Source: Massilia sp. PDC64 (GTDB lineage: Bacteria > Pseudomonadota > Gammaproteobacteria > Burkholderiales > Burkholderiaceae_D). From it: a DNA stretch of 64,000 nt. A model generated the notes under the pieces. The model had not been told where the DNA came from. It searched no databases and was given only the letters and a program-made list of their open reading frames with translations. Below are positions 1-9,214 of the stretch, piece after piece. The position numbers were made by a program, and so were the translations under genes. The stretch's first letter is position 1. Every line of letters begins with the position of its first letter. The stretch lies in NCBI RefSeq assembly GCF_900101265.1, contig NZ_FMZS01000004.1:310001-374000 (forward strand), in the 5' to 3' direction.

Positions 1-285
1 CATCTGGTTCGGCGACGGCGCCACCCCGTCGAAGCCGGCGGCGATGCGGCCGTTGTCCATGGGTTCGAACGTGCCGTGCATGGCGGCCGGGCGGATGCGG
101 TACAGCCAGGAGCGGCGGTTGTGGCTGCGGGGCGCCGTGAAAGCCGTTCCGGACAATTGTTCCGCATACAGGCCGTAGGCGACGCGCTGCGGCGAATTGC
201 GGTGCGCGGGCAGGGCGCCGGGCAGGGCCTCCGTCGCGAATTCGTTGGCGAAGCCGGACATGTAGCCGTCAGGTGAAGCAGTCAA
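1..285 (-). CDS. hmgA: Homogentisate 1,2-dioxygenase, N-terminal 95 codons (cut by window edge)
   Basis: This enzyme opens the ring of homogentisate to maleylacetoacetate in tyrosine and phenylalanine breakdown. The visible part reads [16 protein letters not shown], then [19 protein letters not shown] and [11 protein letters not shown], which is the conserved start of the family. I chose the TTG at 285 because a GGAG lies about 6 nt upstream; the ATG at 261 is in frame and would remove eight residues. The catalytic iron-binding part lies outside the window. It is divergent from a LysR gene, and hpd, the preceding pathway step, follows that regulator, so the block is a homogentisate pathway locus. 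Confidence 0.93.
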   Translation of the reverse strand, partial: MTASPDGYMSGFANEFATEALPGALPAHRNSPQRVAYGLYAEQLSGTAFTAPRSHNRRSWLYRIRPAAMHGTFEPMDNGRIAAGFDGVAPSPNQM

Positions 286-397
286 GGGTTTCTCCAGGAT
301 GCGTGGTGTTTATGACACTCTAGAGGAGTGCGGCCAGTTTTACGAGATGAATACAAAAATGTAGACTATTTAGAACATCAATAACCCTATCTCGTGC
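286..397. promoter_or_regulatory. Divergent hmgA / LysR intergenic region
   Basis: These 112 bp must carry the promoters of hmgA (leftward) and the LysR gene (rightward). A short inverted repeat, CACTC (316-320) and GAGTG (326-330) around TAGAG, lies in it, followed by an AT-rich stretch near the LysR gene. LysR proteins usually bind such divergent regions. Assigning this repeat as the binding site is inference. Confidence 0.35.
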
Positions 398-1303
398 ATG
401 ATCGAACCCTCTAGCATCGACCTGAATCTATTATCGGTATTTCAGGAGGTCTACCGCGAACGCCAGATCTCGGCCGCCGCAAGGCGTCTGGGCCTGACGC
501 AATCGGCCGTGAGCAATGCGCTGGCGCGGCTGCGGCGCACGTTCGGCGACGAGCTGTTCGTACGTACGGCGTACGGCATGCAGCCAACGCCGCTCGCGCA
601 GCAGATGGCCGAGCCAATCGGCGCCGCGATGGCCCAGGTGGCACTGGCCCTGTCGCAGCGCAGCCGCTTCGACCCGGCCACGAGCGGCCGCCGGTTCACG
701 GTGGCGATGACGGACGTGGGCGAGGTGTACTTCATGCCGGCGTTGATCGAGCGCTGCCGCGCGAGCGCACCGAACGTGGAGATCGCGTCGATCCGCGCGA
801 ACGGCCTGACCCTGAAGGACGACATGGAGACGGGCAGGGTGGACCTGGCCATCGGCGCGTTCGAGGACGTGTCGGAAGCGCTGTATCACCGCGCGCTGTT
901 CCGCCAGCCGTTCGTGAGCATGTTCCGCAAGGACCATCCGCTGGCGAAGGGCAAGGTGGACCTGGCGCGTTTCGTGGCGGCGCCGCACCTGATCGTCGAT
1001 GCGGCCCAGAGTCCTTACGACCGCATCAATGGATTGCTGGAAAAGGCCGGGGTGACGGCCGGGGCCCGGTTCCGGGTGCCGCATTTCACCGCGGTGCCGT
1101 ACATCGTCAGCACGAGCGAGCTGGTGGTGACGGTGCCGCAAAAACTGGCCGAAAGCGCGGCAAGCCCGTTCGGCCTGAAGTGGATCGAGCCGCCGCTCGC
1201 CCTGCCGGCGTTGCAGACCAACGTCTTCTGGCACCGGCGCTTCAACCACGATCCCGGCATCCAGTGGCTGCGGGGACTGATTGCCGACGTGTTCGCGGAA
1301 TAG
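398..1303 (+). CDS. LysR-family transcriptional regulator, probably of the homogentisate pathway
   Basis: The protein has 301 residues, normal for LysR regulators. The winged helix-turn-helix lies at about residues 8-67, including ISAAARRLGLTQSAVSNALA and RLRRTFGDELFVR. A periplasmic-binding-protein-like effector domain follows from about residue 93. It sits between divergent hmgA and co-directional hpd, so control of tyrosine/homogentisate breakdown is the likely job; the effector cannot be read from sequence. The ATG at 398 has no clear Shine-Dalgarno, but the next in-frame ATG would cut into the HTH. Confidence 0.88.
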   Translation: MIEPSSIDLNLLSVFQEVYRERQISAAARRLGLTQSAVSNALARLRRTFGDELFVRTAYGMQPTPLAQQMAEPIGAAMAQVALALSQRSRFDPATSGRRFTVAMTDVGEVYFMPALIERCRASAPNVEIASIRANGLTLKDDMETGRVDLAIGAFEDVSEALYHRALFRQPFVSMFRKDHPLAKGKVDLARFVAAPHLIVDAAQSPYDRINGLLEKAGVTAGARFRVPHFTAVPYIVSTSELVVTVPQKLAESAASPFGLKWIEPPLALPALQTNVFWHRRFNHDPGIQWLRGLIADVFAE

Positions 1304-1360
1304 GGGCGAACGCGCCGGTAGGCGCGAACATTTTAATGCTAATCGATAGAGGAATAGACA

Positions 1361-2440
1361 ATGGCCGACCTGTTTGACAATCCGATGGGGCTGATGGGCT
1401 TCGAATTCGTGGAATTCGCGTCGCCCACCCCGGGCGTGCTGGAGCCCGTATTCGAAGCCCTGGGCTTCACCAAAGTGGCCGTGCACCGCTCGAAGGACGT
1501 CGTGCTGTACCGCCAGGGCGACATCAACTTCATCGTCAACAACGAGCCGAAGAGCGCCGCCTATTATTTCGCGGCCGAACACGGCCCGTCGGCCTGCGGC
1601 ATGGCCTTCCGCGTCCAGAACGCCCATAAAGCCTATGCGCGCGCCCTCGAGCTGGGCGCCCAGCCGATGGACATCCCGACGGGTCCGATGGAGCTGCGCC
1701 TGCCCGCCATCAAGGGCATCGGCGGCGCGCCGCTGTACCTGATCGACCGTTTCGAAGACGGCAAATCGATCTATGACATCGACTTCGAATGGATCGAGGG
1801 GACGGAACGCCACCCGGTCGGTCACGGTCTGAAGATCATCGACCACCTGACGCATAACGTCTACCGCGGCCGCATGGCCTACTGGGCCGGCTTCTACGAG
1901 AAACTGTTCAACTTCCGCGAGATCCGCTACTTCGACATCAAGGGCGAGTACACGGGCCTCACGTCGAAGGCGATGACGGCGCCGGACGGCAAGATCCGCA
2001 TCCCGCTGAACGAGGAAGGCAAAGCGGGCGGCGGCCAGATCGAGGAATTCCTGCTCAAGTACAACGGCGAAGGCATCCAGCACATCGCGCTGCTGACGGA
2101 CGACATTTTCTCCACCGTCGACGGCCTGCGCGCCGCGGGCGTGCCGCTGATGAGTGCGCCGCCGGCCACGTATTACGAGATGCTGGAGTCCCGCCTCCCG
2201 GGTCACGGCCAGGACGTGGAAGCGCTGAAGGCGCGCGGCCTGCTCGTCGACGGCACGACCGAGGACGGTAACCAGCGGTTACTTCTGCAGATTTTCTCGG
2301 AAACGCAGCTGGGGCCCGTGTTCTTCGAATTCATCCAGCGCAAGGGCGACGAAGGCTTCGGCGAAGGTAACTTCAAGGCGTTGTTCGAGTCGATCGAGCG
2401 CGACCAGCTGCGCCGCGGGGCGTTGAAGACCGCAGCATAA
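1361..2440 (+). CDS. hpd: 4-hydroxyphenylpyruvate dioxygenase
   Basis: It converts 4-hydroxyphenylpyruvate to homogentisate, the substrate of HmgA. The 359 residues form two vicinal-oxygen-chelate repeats, as in bacterial HPPD. The three expected iron ligands are present: His162 in IDHLTHNV, His241 in GIQHIAL and Glu323 in [16 protein letters not shown] precedes the ATG at a good distance. It lies 57 bp after the LysR gene in the same direction, so it may share that transcript or have its own promoter in the short gap. No strong terminator is seen after it; GGGCGAG/CTCGCCC (2441-2482) could only form a long-loop hairpin. Confidence 0.97.
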   Translation: MADLFDNPMGLMGFEFVEFASPTPGVLEPVFEALGFTKVAVHRSKDVVLYRQGDINFIVNNEPKSAAYYFAAEHGPSACGMAFRVQNAHKAYARALELGAQPMDIPTGPMELRLPAIKGIGGAPLYLIDRFEDGKSIYDIDFEWIEGTERHPVGHGLKIIDHLTHNVYRGRMAYWAGFYEKLFNFREIRYFDIKGEYTGLTSKAMTAPDGKIRIPLNEEGKAGGGQIEEFLLKYNGEGIQHIALLTDDIFSTVDGLRAAGVPLMSAPPATYYEMLESRLPGHGQDVEALKARGLLVDGTTEDGNQRLLLQIFSETQLGPVFFEFIQRKGDEGFGEGNFKALFESIERDQLRRGALKTAA

Positions 2441-2720
2441 GGGCGAGTCACGAACCGGGGTGGGCGGCCGTGCCGCTCGCCCTACAAAATCTCCAATCTT
2501 TTCAAGGTGTTAAGCGATTATTTGCGAACACCTGTGCACTTCATTTCCAGACAAATATCTGAGTGTTGCGTGCACGTCTCACTCTGCCGTTTTCCGCAGA
2601 TTTTCCCACCGGTTTGTAACCAAAAGCTTCTGAGTCGGCACTAGAATTTCCGTACGGCATCAAAACCTACCGACATTCAACGACGGCCTTTACCGCCGAT
2701 CACAACCGACTCCAGAAACC

Positions 2721-3551
2721 ATGAGCACCCGACACCGACCGGCCGCGCGGCCGACCCGGCGCCTTGCCCCGTTGACCTTCCTGCTGCTGGCCGCCGCCCC
2801 GTTCGCCCATGCCGGCGACGCCGACGCCCCGCCGACGGCGGAAGCGCCCGCCGCCGACAATCCGCTGAGCGCGACCGTGTCCGTCAGCTCGCAATACATC
2901 TCGCGCGGCATCCGCCAGACGTGGGGCGGGCCCGCCGCGATGGCCAGCGTCGACTACGCGCACCCGAGCGGCTGGTCGGCCGGCACGTCCGTCATCAACG
3001 TCAGCGACAAGTTCATCGAAAACGGCACCGTCGAGTGGGACCTGTACGGCGGCTACAGCGGCAGCGCGGGTCCCATCGGCTGGTCCGCGATGGTGTACTG
3101 GTACAAGTACCCGGGCGCCCGCATCAGCGCGACCGACACGTCGTTCGATTACGGCGAACTGTCCGCGGGCCTCGCGTGGAAGACGCTGTACGCCCGCTAC
3201 AACTACACGTTCAGCCGCGACTTCTTCGGCATCACGAATGCCCGCGGCACCGGCTACCTGGACGTCGGCGCCGACCAGCCGCTGACGAAGTCGCTCACGT
3301 TGAACCTGCATGCCGGCGACGGCCGCGTGGCCGGCAGCGGCAACGGCATCTGGGACTGGCGCGACCTGAAGGCGGGCCTCACCCACAAGCTGGAAGACGG
3401 CTGGACCGTCGCCCTGAACTACACGCGCGCCATCGGCGCGACCGGCATCTACAACAGCTACACGACGGGCGTGCCCCGCGCCGACGGCCGCCTGGCCGTG
3501 TCGAACGTCGCGCGCCGCGCCGTCGTGCTGTCACTGACCCGCAAATTCTGA
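2721..3551 (+). CDS. TorF-family putative outer-membrane porin
   Basis: The 276-residue product has an N-terminal signal peptide ending near PFAHAGD and then [18 protein letters not shown], the typical start of the TorF/TIGR02001 putative porin family. Alternating beta-strand composition and a terminal Phe (LSLTRKF) fit an outer-membrane barrel. The substrate is unknown. It is preceded by a 280-bp non-coding stretch (2441-2720) in which I see no other gene. The chemoreceptor gene starts 14 bp downstream and is probably co-transcribed, which would pair uptake with sensing. Confidence 0.8.
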   Translation: MSTRHRPAARPTRRLAPLTFLLLAAAPFAHAGDADAPPTAEAPAADNPLSATVSVSSQYISRGIRQTWGGPAAMASVDYAHPSGWSAGTSVINVSDKFIENGTVEWDLYGGYSGSAGPIGWSAMVYWYKYPGARISATDTSFDYGELSAGLAWKTLYARYNYTFSRDFFGITNARGTGYLDVGADQPLTKSLTLNLHAGDGRVAGSGNGIWDWRDLKAGLTHKLEDGWTVALNYTRAIGATGIYNSYTTGVPRADGRLAVSNVARRAVVLSLTRKF

Positions 3552-3565
3552 AACGAGGAGAGAAC

Positions 3566-5578
3566 ATGAGTCGTAATCCTTTCGCGTTGCACAAGCTGTC
3601 GCTCACCGCGAAGATCTGCGCGACGGCCACCACGCTCGTCGTGCTGAGCCTCGCGGTCACGTCGGCCGTCATTGCCGTGCGCAGCAGCAACACCGCCGAG
3701 GAAGCGAGCATGCACCAGGCCCGCACGTCCGCGCGCGAGGCCGGCGCCGCCGTGCAGGCGCAGATCGGCACCAAGCTGGGTGCGGTGACGAACCTTGCCG
3801 CCGCCATGAGCGCAACGCGCGAAGCGGACATTGCGCCGTCGCGGGAACAGATCACCGCCATCACGCAGGCGACCGTACGCAGCTCGAACGACTTCATCGG
3901 CGGCGCCGTGACCTGGGAAGCGAACGCGCTGGACGGCAAGGACGCCGACTACGCCGGCAAGGGTCCGGAATACGATGCAACGGGCCGCTACATGCCTTAC
4001 TACACCCGCAACGCGGACGGCACGATGCACGTGGAACCGATCGTGTGGCCCACGACGCCGGGCGCCAACGACTGGTACGACATCCCCAAGGCCACCCGCA
4101 AGGTGTTCTTCACGGAGCCGTACACATATCCCGTCAACGGCAAGGACATCATGATGGCGTCGCTGGTGGCGCCGATCCTCGTCAAGGGCGAGTTCCGCGG
4201 CACGGCCAGCGCCGACTTCCAGCTCACGCACCTTGGCGAAATCCTCGCGAAGATCAGGGTCGTCGAAGGCGGCCAGCTGTCGCTCGTCTCGAACGGCGGC
4301 CTGTATGCGAGCCATCCGGACGCCAGCAAGAACGGCAAGAAGGCCGACGACCTGCCGCCCGCCGCGCTGGCGGCCGTGCGTGCCGGCGAGCCCTACGAAT
4401 ACATCGACGGGGCCGGCATTGTGCACCTGCTGCAGCCGCTGCGCCTGCACCCGGACATCGCGCCCTGGGCCGTGAAACTGTCGTTCCCGCACGCCGTCGC
4501 GACGGCCAGCGCGCGCCAGCTGATGGGCTACTCGCTGTTCGCGTCGCTGGTGTGCGCCATCGTCGCGGCCATCGTGATGGTCACCGTGCAGCGCCGCCTC
4601 ACCCGCCCGCTGCGCGTGCTGGGCGCCACCATGACGGACCTCGCCACCGGCAATGCCGACCTGAACGCCCGCCTGGAGGCGAAAGGCCGCGACGAACTGG
4701 CGCTGATCGCCGCCGGTTTCAACGGCTTCGTCACCAAGATCCAGCAGGTGCTGGTGCAGGTACGCGAGAGCGCGGGCAGCGTCGCCGCCGCGAGCGTCGA
4801 AATCAGCCGGGGCAACATGGACCTGTCCGGCCGCACCGAGCAGCAGGCCGGCGCGCTGGAAGAGACGGCGGCGTCGATGGAGCAACTGACGTCGACCGTC
4901 AGGCAAAACGCCGACAATGCGCGCCAGGCCAACCAGCTCGCCCTGTCCGCGTCGGATACGGCCCGCCGCGGCGGCGCCGTCGTGGCCGAAGTCGTGCAGA
5001 CGATGGCGGCGATCGACACCGCGTCGCGCAAGGTCGTCGACATCATCGGCGTCATCGACAGCATCGCGTTCCAGACCAACATCCTCGCACTGAACGCGGC
5101 CGTCGAAGCGGCGCGCGCCGGCGAGCAGGGCCGCGGCTTCGCCGTCGTCGCGTCGGAAGTGCGGGCACTGGCCCAGCGCAGCGCCGCCGCCGCGAAGGAG
5201 ATCAAGGCCCTGATCGGCGACGCCTCCGGCAAGGTGGAAGCGGGCAGCGCGCTCGTGCAGGATGCGGGCCGCACGATGGAAGACGTCGTCGCCAGCGTGC
5301 GCCGCGTGAGCGACATCGTGGCCGAGATCTCGGCCGCCAGCGCGGAGCAGAGCACGGGCATCGGCCAGGTCAACCAGGCCATCGTGCAGATGGACGGCAC
5401 GACGCAGCAGAACGCGGCGCTCGTGGAAGAGGCGGCCGCCGCGGCGGACAGCCTGCAGCACCAGGCCGACCTGCTGGTGTCGCTGGTGGGCCAGTTCAAG
5501 CTCGAGGGGGCAGCCACGGCCTCCGCCCGTACGGCCGTCGCCGCGCGGGCCCCGCTGCAGGCGCTGGCCGCCGCGTAA
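3566..5578 (+). CDS. Methyl-accepting chemotaxis protein with periplasmic Cache-type sensor
   Basis: The 670-residue transducer has an N-terminal membrane segment (about residues 15-38), a periplasmic domain of dCache type (about 40-300), a second membrane segment (about 312-335), a HAMP domain beginning at [12 protein letters not shown], and a cytoplasmic signalling hairpin. The hairpin tip [20 protein letters not shown] is intact, so it should couple to CheA/CheW. The ATG at 3566 follows AACGAGGAGAGAAC; the reading frame stays open far upstream but that part overlaps the porin gene and is not coding. The C-terminus lacks an obvious CheR-docking pentapeptide. Confidence 0.95.
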   Translation: MSRNPFALHKLSLTAKICATATTLVVLSLAVTSAVIAVRSSNTAEEASMHQARTSAREAGAAVQAQIGTKLGAVTNLAAAMSATREADIAPSREQITAITQATVRSSNDFIGGAVTWEANALDGKDADYAGKGPEYDATGRYMPYYTRNADGTMHVEPIVWPTTPGANDWYDIPKATRKVFFTEPYTYPVNGKDIMMASLVAPILVKGEFRGTASADFQLTHLGEILAKIRVVEGGQLSLVSNGGLYASHPDASKNGKKADDLPPAALAAVRAGEPYEYIDGAGIVHLLQPLRLHPDIAPWAVKLSFPHAVATASARQLMGYSLFASLVCAIVAAIVMVTVQRRLTRPLRVLGATMTDLATGNADLNARLEAKGRDELALIAAGFNGFVTKIQQVLVQVRESAGSVAAASVEISRGNMDLSGRTEQQAGALEETAASMEQLTSTVRQNADNARQANQLALSASDTARRGGAVVAEVVQTMAAIDTASRKVVDIIGVIDSIAFQTNILALNAAVEAARAGEQGRGFAVVASEVRALAQRSAAAAKEIKALIGDASGKVEAGSALVQDAGRTMEDVVASVRRVSDIVAEISAASAEQSTGIGQVNQAIVQMDGTTQQNAALVEEAAAAADSLQHQADLLVSLVGQFKLEGAATASARTAVAARAPLQALAAA

Positions 5579-5626
5579 ACTTTCCAGCTGGGCTACACTT
5601 CCCGATCCACGATCTGGAGGAGACCC

Positions 5627-7045
5627 ATGCATACGAACGCAGCGCACAACGCCGCACGTCATCTTCTGGCCGCCATCATCTGCGGTCTCGCACTCACGGG
5701 CGGCGTCTCCGCCGCCCCGCCGGCCGTCTCGAAGGCCGGCATCCCCGCCTTCGACGAGGCGATGCTGTCCCCCGACTACTGGATCCGGCGCGCACCGCAA
5801 CCCGATGCCGTGCTGTTGGACGCGCGCGCGACCGCCGCCCAGCGCGCGGCCGCGTACGGGCCCGGCGGCGGCTTCGTCGATATCCGCAAGCTGCCCGCCA
5901 CGCTCACGCGCGCGCAGGTGCTCGACTGGATCCGCGGCGCGGAACAGCAGACGCCCGTCAAGCTCGCGGTCGACGACGCCGGCCGCCCCGTCGGACCCGA
6001 TACGTTGCAGCTGCTCCGCGACGCGACGGCCGCCGGCCAGGTGCCGGCCACGGCACCGGCCCGGTACGGCCTCGCGGTACGCCGCGCCGCGATGCGCATC
6101 TACCCGAGCGACCGGGCGTTCTACGCCGCGGCCGACCAGCGCGACTACGAGAGCCTGACGGCCGGTACCCTGTTCCCGGGCGAACCCGTGCTCGTCGCGC
6201 ACACGAGCGCGGACGGCCGCTGGCTGCTCGCGTTGACGACACAGGGCCCCGCATGGGTGCATGCGGACGACATCGCCGTCGGTCCCGCCGAGACGGTGTT
6301 CGCGTATGCGGCTTTGCCGCCGGGCCGCGTCGTCACGGGTGACCATGTGGGCACGGTCTTCACGCCCGAGGCGCCGGCGCTGTCGCAGCTCGACCTCGAC
6401 ATGGGCGTGGCCCTGCCGCGCGCCGATGTCCCGCCGGACCAGCCGGTCAACGGCGCGAGCCCGTACGCGTCGTGGGCCGTGCAGCTGCCGGTGCGCCAGG
6501 CCGACGGTTCGCTCGCCATCCGGCCCGCGCTGATCCGCCGCAGCGCCGACACGGCGCCCGGCTACCTGCCGCTCACGCGCGCCAACATCATCCGGCAATC
6601 GTTCAAGTTTCTCGGCGAGCGTTACGGGTGGGGCCACCAGTTCGACGCGCGCGACTGCAGCGGCCTGGTCGCCGAGACCTACCGCAGCATGGGCCTCCTG
6701 CTGCAGCACAGCTCCGGCCTGCAGGGGACGTCCACGGCGCTGAAGCACCGCACTTTCACGGGCGCCGACAGCCACGACGCGCGCGTCAAAGCGGTGCGGG
6801 AAGCGCAGGTGGGCGACCTCGTCGTCGTGCCGGGCCACGTGCTGATGATCGTCGGCCACGTGAACGGCGAGCCCTACGTCATCCAGGACGTGCCGTATGC
6901 CGTGTTCAAGGATCCCGCCACCGGCGCGTTGCGCAGGACGAAGCTGAACCAGGTATCCGTCACGCCGCTGCTGCCGCTGTACGCCGATGACGAGAAGACC
7001 TATGTGGATGCGATGACGAGCCTCGTGCAGCCGACGCGACGCTGA
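5627..7045 (+). CDS. Secreted NlpC/P60-family cell-wall peptidase with SH3-like domains
   Basis: This 472-residue protein starts with a signal peptide (about residues 1-30, ending VSAA). The middle region (about 140-300) resembles the bacterial SH3-type domains found in large NlpC/P60 proteins. The catalytic domain is C-terminal: Cys344 in ARDCSGLVAETYR and His404 in VPGHVLMIVG are the expected catalytic pair. It would cleave murein stem peptides in the periplasm. It starts 48 bp after the chemoreceptor with GGAGGAG-type spacing (ctggaggagaccc before ATG). The lrgA-like gene follows closely, so the run is plausibly about cell-wall metabolism. Confidence 0.86.
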   Translation: MHTNAAHNAARHLLAAIICGLALTGGVSAAPPAVSKAGIPAFDEAMLSPDYWIRRAPQPDAVLLDARATAAQRAAAYGPGGGFVDIRKLPATLTRAQVLDWIRGAEQQTPVKLAVDDAGRPVGPDTLQLLRDATAAGQVPATAPARYGLAVRRAAMRIYPSDRAFYAAADQRDYESLTAGTLFPGEPVLVAHTSADGRWLLALTTQGPAWVHADDIAVGPAETVFAYAALPPGRVVTGDHVGTVFTPEAPALSQLDLDMGVALPRADVPPDQPVNGASPYASWAVQLPVRQADGSLAIRPALIRRSADTAPGYLPLTRANIIRQSFKFLGERYGWGHQFDARDCSGLVAETYRSMGLLLQHSSGLQGTSTALKHRTFTGADSHDARVKAVREAQVGDLVVVPGHVLMIVGHVNGEPYVIQDVPYAVFKDPATGALRRTKLNQVSVTPLLPLYADDEKTYVDAMTSLVQPTRR

Positions 7046-7089
7046 GCCGGGTGCTATCCTTCGGGGGAATCGTCGTCGAAGGAGGTCGC

Positions 7090-7452
7090 TTGCTGCTCGC
7101 GTTTGCCGTATTGCTCGTTTTCCAGTGTCTGGGAGAGGGGCTCGTTTTCCTGTTCGGACTGCCCGTCCCCGGCCCCGTGGCCGGCATGCTGCTGTTGCTG
7201 GTGGCGCTCGTCGCGTTCCCGCGCCTGCACGACACCGTGGAGGCCGGAGCGAACGAGCTGCTGCGCCACCTGTCGCTGCTGTTCGTGCCGGCCGGCGTCG
7301 GCATCATCGTGGCGGCGGCCAGCGGCAGCGGGCACTGGCTCGCGATCTGCGCGGCCGTCGTCGGCAGCACGTTGCTGACCCTCGCCGTGACGGCGCTCGT
7401 GCTGCGGGCGCTCACGCCCGCCCACCGGCACGGGGAGGGCGGCGATGTTTAA
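7090..7452 (+). CDS. lrgA: CidA/LrgA-family holin-like membrane protein
   Basis: The product is a small hydrophobic protein of about 120 residues with four predicted membrane segments and the family signature LPVPGPVAGMLLLL. LrgA/CidA proteins modulate murein hydrolase activity or act as metabolite channels with LrgB. I chose the TTG at 7090 because AAGGAGG lies 4 nt upstream and the resulting N-terminus (MLLAFAVLLVFQ) matches the family; a GTG at 7051 would add 13 poorly hydrophobic residues. The gene overlaps lrgB by 8 bp, so the two are translationally coupled. Confidence 0.85.
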   Translation: MLLAFAVLLVFQCLGEGLVFLFGLPVPGPVAGMLLLLVALVAFPRLHDTVEAGANELLRHLSLLFVPAGVGIIVAAASGSGHWLAICAAVVGSTLLTLAVTALVLRALTPAHRHGEGGDV

Positions 7453-8185
7453 GTTCGAGGAGCTCACCCACTTCTGGGTGTACCTGTCGGCGTCGCCGCT
7501 GCTCGGCCTCACGATCACGCTGTGCGCCTACGTGTTCGCCCAATGGGTCTATGCGCGCTGCGGTTTTTCGCCGCTCGCCAATCCCGTCGCCATCGCGATC
7601 GCCCTCGTGAGCCTCGTGCTCGCGGCCAGCGGCATGTCGTATCAACGTTATTTCGCGGGCGCGCAATTCGTCCACTTCCTGCTCGGCCCCGCCACCGTGG
7701 CCCTCGCCGTGCCGCTCGCGCGCCAGATGCCGCGCCTGCGCCGCAGCCTGTTCCCGCTCGCGTGCGCGCTGCTGTCCGGCTGCGTGACGGCCATCGTCAG
7801 TGCCGTCGGCATCGCCGTGCTGATGGGCGCGTCGCCCGAACTGGCGCGCTCGCTGGGACCGAAGTCGGCCACGACGCCCATCGCGATGGCCGTGTCGGAA
7901 CACCTGGGCGGCGTGCCCGCGCTGACGGCCGTCCTCGTGATCGGCACGGGTATCTTCGGCGCCGTCACGGGGCGCTTCCTGATGAACGCGCTACGCATCG
8001 ATTCGCACGCGGCCCGCGGCCTCGCGCTGGGCGTGGCATCGCACGGCATCGGCACGGCCCGTGCGTTCCAGGTCAGTCCGGAGATGGGGGCTTACGCAGG
8101 CCTCGGCATGGGCATCAACGGCGTGCTGACGGCCTTGCTGGCCCCGTGGCTCGTGCCCTTGCTGCTGCGCTGGATGGGACAATAA
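7445..8185 (+). CDS. lrgB: LrgB-family membrane protein
   Basis: The 246-residue integral membrane protein has many hydrophobic segments and the family-typical KSATTPIAMAVSEHLGG, GIFGAVTG and ASHGIGTARAFQ motifs. It is the usual partner of LrgA/CidA, and its ATG lies inside the end of the lrgA frame. In several bacteria the pair acts in autolysis control or export of small metabolites such as pyruvate or glycolate. Which role applies here cannot be told from sequence. Confidence 0.9.
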   Translation: MFKFEELTHFWVYLSASPLLGLTITLCAYVFAQWVYARCGFSPLANPVAIAIALVSLVLAASGMSYQRYFAGAQFVHFLLGPATVALAVPLARQMPRLRRSLFPLACALLSGCVTAIVSAVGIAVLMGASPELARSLGPKSATTPIAMAVSEHLGGVPALTAVLVIGTGIFGAVTGRFLMNALRIDSHAARGLALGVASHGIGTARAFQVSPEMGAYAGLGMGINGVLTALLAPWLVPLLLRWMGQ

Positions 8186-8224
8186 AAGAAGCCCGCAACC
8201 ACGCGCGGACGCGATTGCGGGCGG
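8184..8224 (-). terminator. Rho-independent terminator for the leftward hemerythrin gene
   Basis: GCCCGCAA (8193-8200) pairs with TTGCGGGC (8217-8224). Read on the minus strand the hairpin is followed by TTCTTTTATT, so it ends transcription coming from the hemerythrin gene. The plus-strand side has no T-run. Confidence 0.75.
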
Positions 8225-8287
8225 GGCAGGCGCGCGGGCGCCGTGCCGGGGGAGCGCAGACGGCTTGCGCCGCTGCGGAAAGCGGTA

Positions 8288-8872
8288 TTACACGTGCGAC
8301 GGCTTGCGCGTGAAGGCGCGGGCCGCGAACAGGGCGCTGGCCACGCCGACGACGATGGCGGCCGTGCTGCCCGAGAAGCCGACGGCCGTGTTGGCGGCGA
8401 TCTTGCCGGCCTTCGGCGTCACCAGTTCCAGGCGGCGCTTCGTCATCTGCGCGCCCAGTTCGGACAGGCGCTCGCGGCTCAGCGACCGCTCCGCTTCGGG
8501 CAACAGCACGGTTTCCTCGTCGGCCACGTGGTGCACGACGTCGCGCATCAGTTCGAACACGAGTTCGTCGTGGCGGGGCGATTTCGGATCGGTGCGGCGC
8601 AGTTCCGAGATGACGGCACGCATCTCGTCATGTTCCGGCTCGCTCTTTTCCATGACCTTCTGGTCGTGGGCGCGCGGGCGCATGACGGGATAGAAGATTT
8701 CCTCTTCCAGCGTGGCGTGGATTTCCAGCGCGTCGCAGATCGTTTCCGCCAGCGCCTTCTTGACGCTGGGGCGCTTGTCGCGGGTGTACTGGTGGAACGT
8801 CACCATCACGTGCGAGTGATCGAAGCGGATCATGTCGGTGATGGAAGGACTCAGTTTTTTCAGGGAAAACAT
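8288..8872 (-). CDS. Hemerythrin-domain (HHE) protein with C-terminal membrane segment
   Basis: This 194-residue protein carries the histidine/carboxylate pattern of HHE cation-binding four-helix bundles: RFDHSHVMVTFHQY, HATLEEEIFYP, EPEHDEM and HHVADEETVLLP. Such domains bind a di-iron centre and take part in O2, NO or peroxide handling. The last 35 residues (AVGFSGSTAAIVVGVASALF region) are hydrophobic and glycine/alanine-rich, suggesting a membrane anchor, which is unusual. The ATG at 8872 has AGGAGACG upstream; a longer open frame exists but lacks this signal. It is divergent from a manganese catalase, suggesting an oxidative-stress theme. Confidence 0.88.
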   Translation of the reverse strand: MFSLKKLSPSITDMIRFDHSHVMVTFHQYTRDKRPSVKKALAETICDALEIHATLEEEIFYPVMRPRAHDQKVMEKSEPEHDEMRAVISELRRTDPKSPRHDELVFELMRDVVHHVADEETVLLPEAERSLSRERLSELGAQMTKRRLELVTPKAGKIAANTAVGFSGSTAAIVVGVASALFAARAFTRKPSHV

Positions 8873-9214
8873 GATCGTCTCCTGTTGGCTGTGGGGTAGC
8901 GATAAGAGCATGTTAGTGCCGACGCTAGAGCTGCCGCGTAGGAGGCCGCCGCACGGTCTTGTCGGCCGATGACGCATGGGCTGTCCGGCCCAGACTGGCA
9001 ATCTCTCGACCGTTTCCATCTGTTCAGAATCTCGCGCGGCTCGACAGGATGTCGCCTCTTCTCCTACACAGACACGGCTTCGTTTCTGATTACTCGGCGT
9101 CGCAACGCTGCGAAGATGGCGGCAACCGGTCGTGCTTCGGCGCGTCCGTTTGTCCGCGCGGTAACGCAGGACGCGTTCCGCGCGGCTATCCAATCACACA
9201 CTGGAGGAATCGGA
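8873..9214. other. Divergent intergenic region, hemerythrin / Mn catalase
   Basis: These 342 bp hold no convincing gene. Open frames across it are only in-frame upstream extensions of the two flanking genes. Both promoters must lie here, but I could not recognise clear -35/-10 boxes or an OxyR-type site with confidence. Confidence 0.5.

Noticed and set aside
431..2206. A 591-codon minus-strand frame opposite the LysR and hpd genes
   Set aside because: No motif, wrong composition, and both sense genes are certain.
2441..2482. A terminator after hpd
   Set aside because: The 7-bp stem would need a loop of about 28 nt and there is no T-run.
3458..6859. A 1133-codon open frame on the minus strand
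   Set aside because: It lies opposite the porin, chemoreceptor and peptidase genes, which have clear family motifs and ribosome binding sites. The antisense product is Arg/His-rich low-complexity sequence, as expected of GC-rich shadows.
8873..9193. A longer hemerythrin-like protein starting at 9193
   Set aside because: The extra 107 residues have no family similarity, and a clear ribosome binding site precedes ATG 8872.
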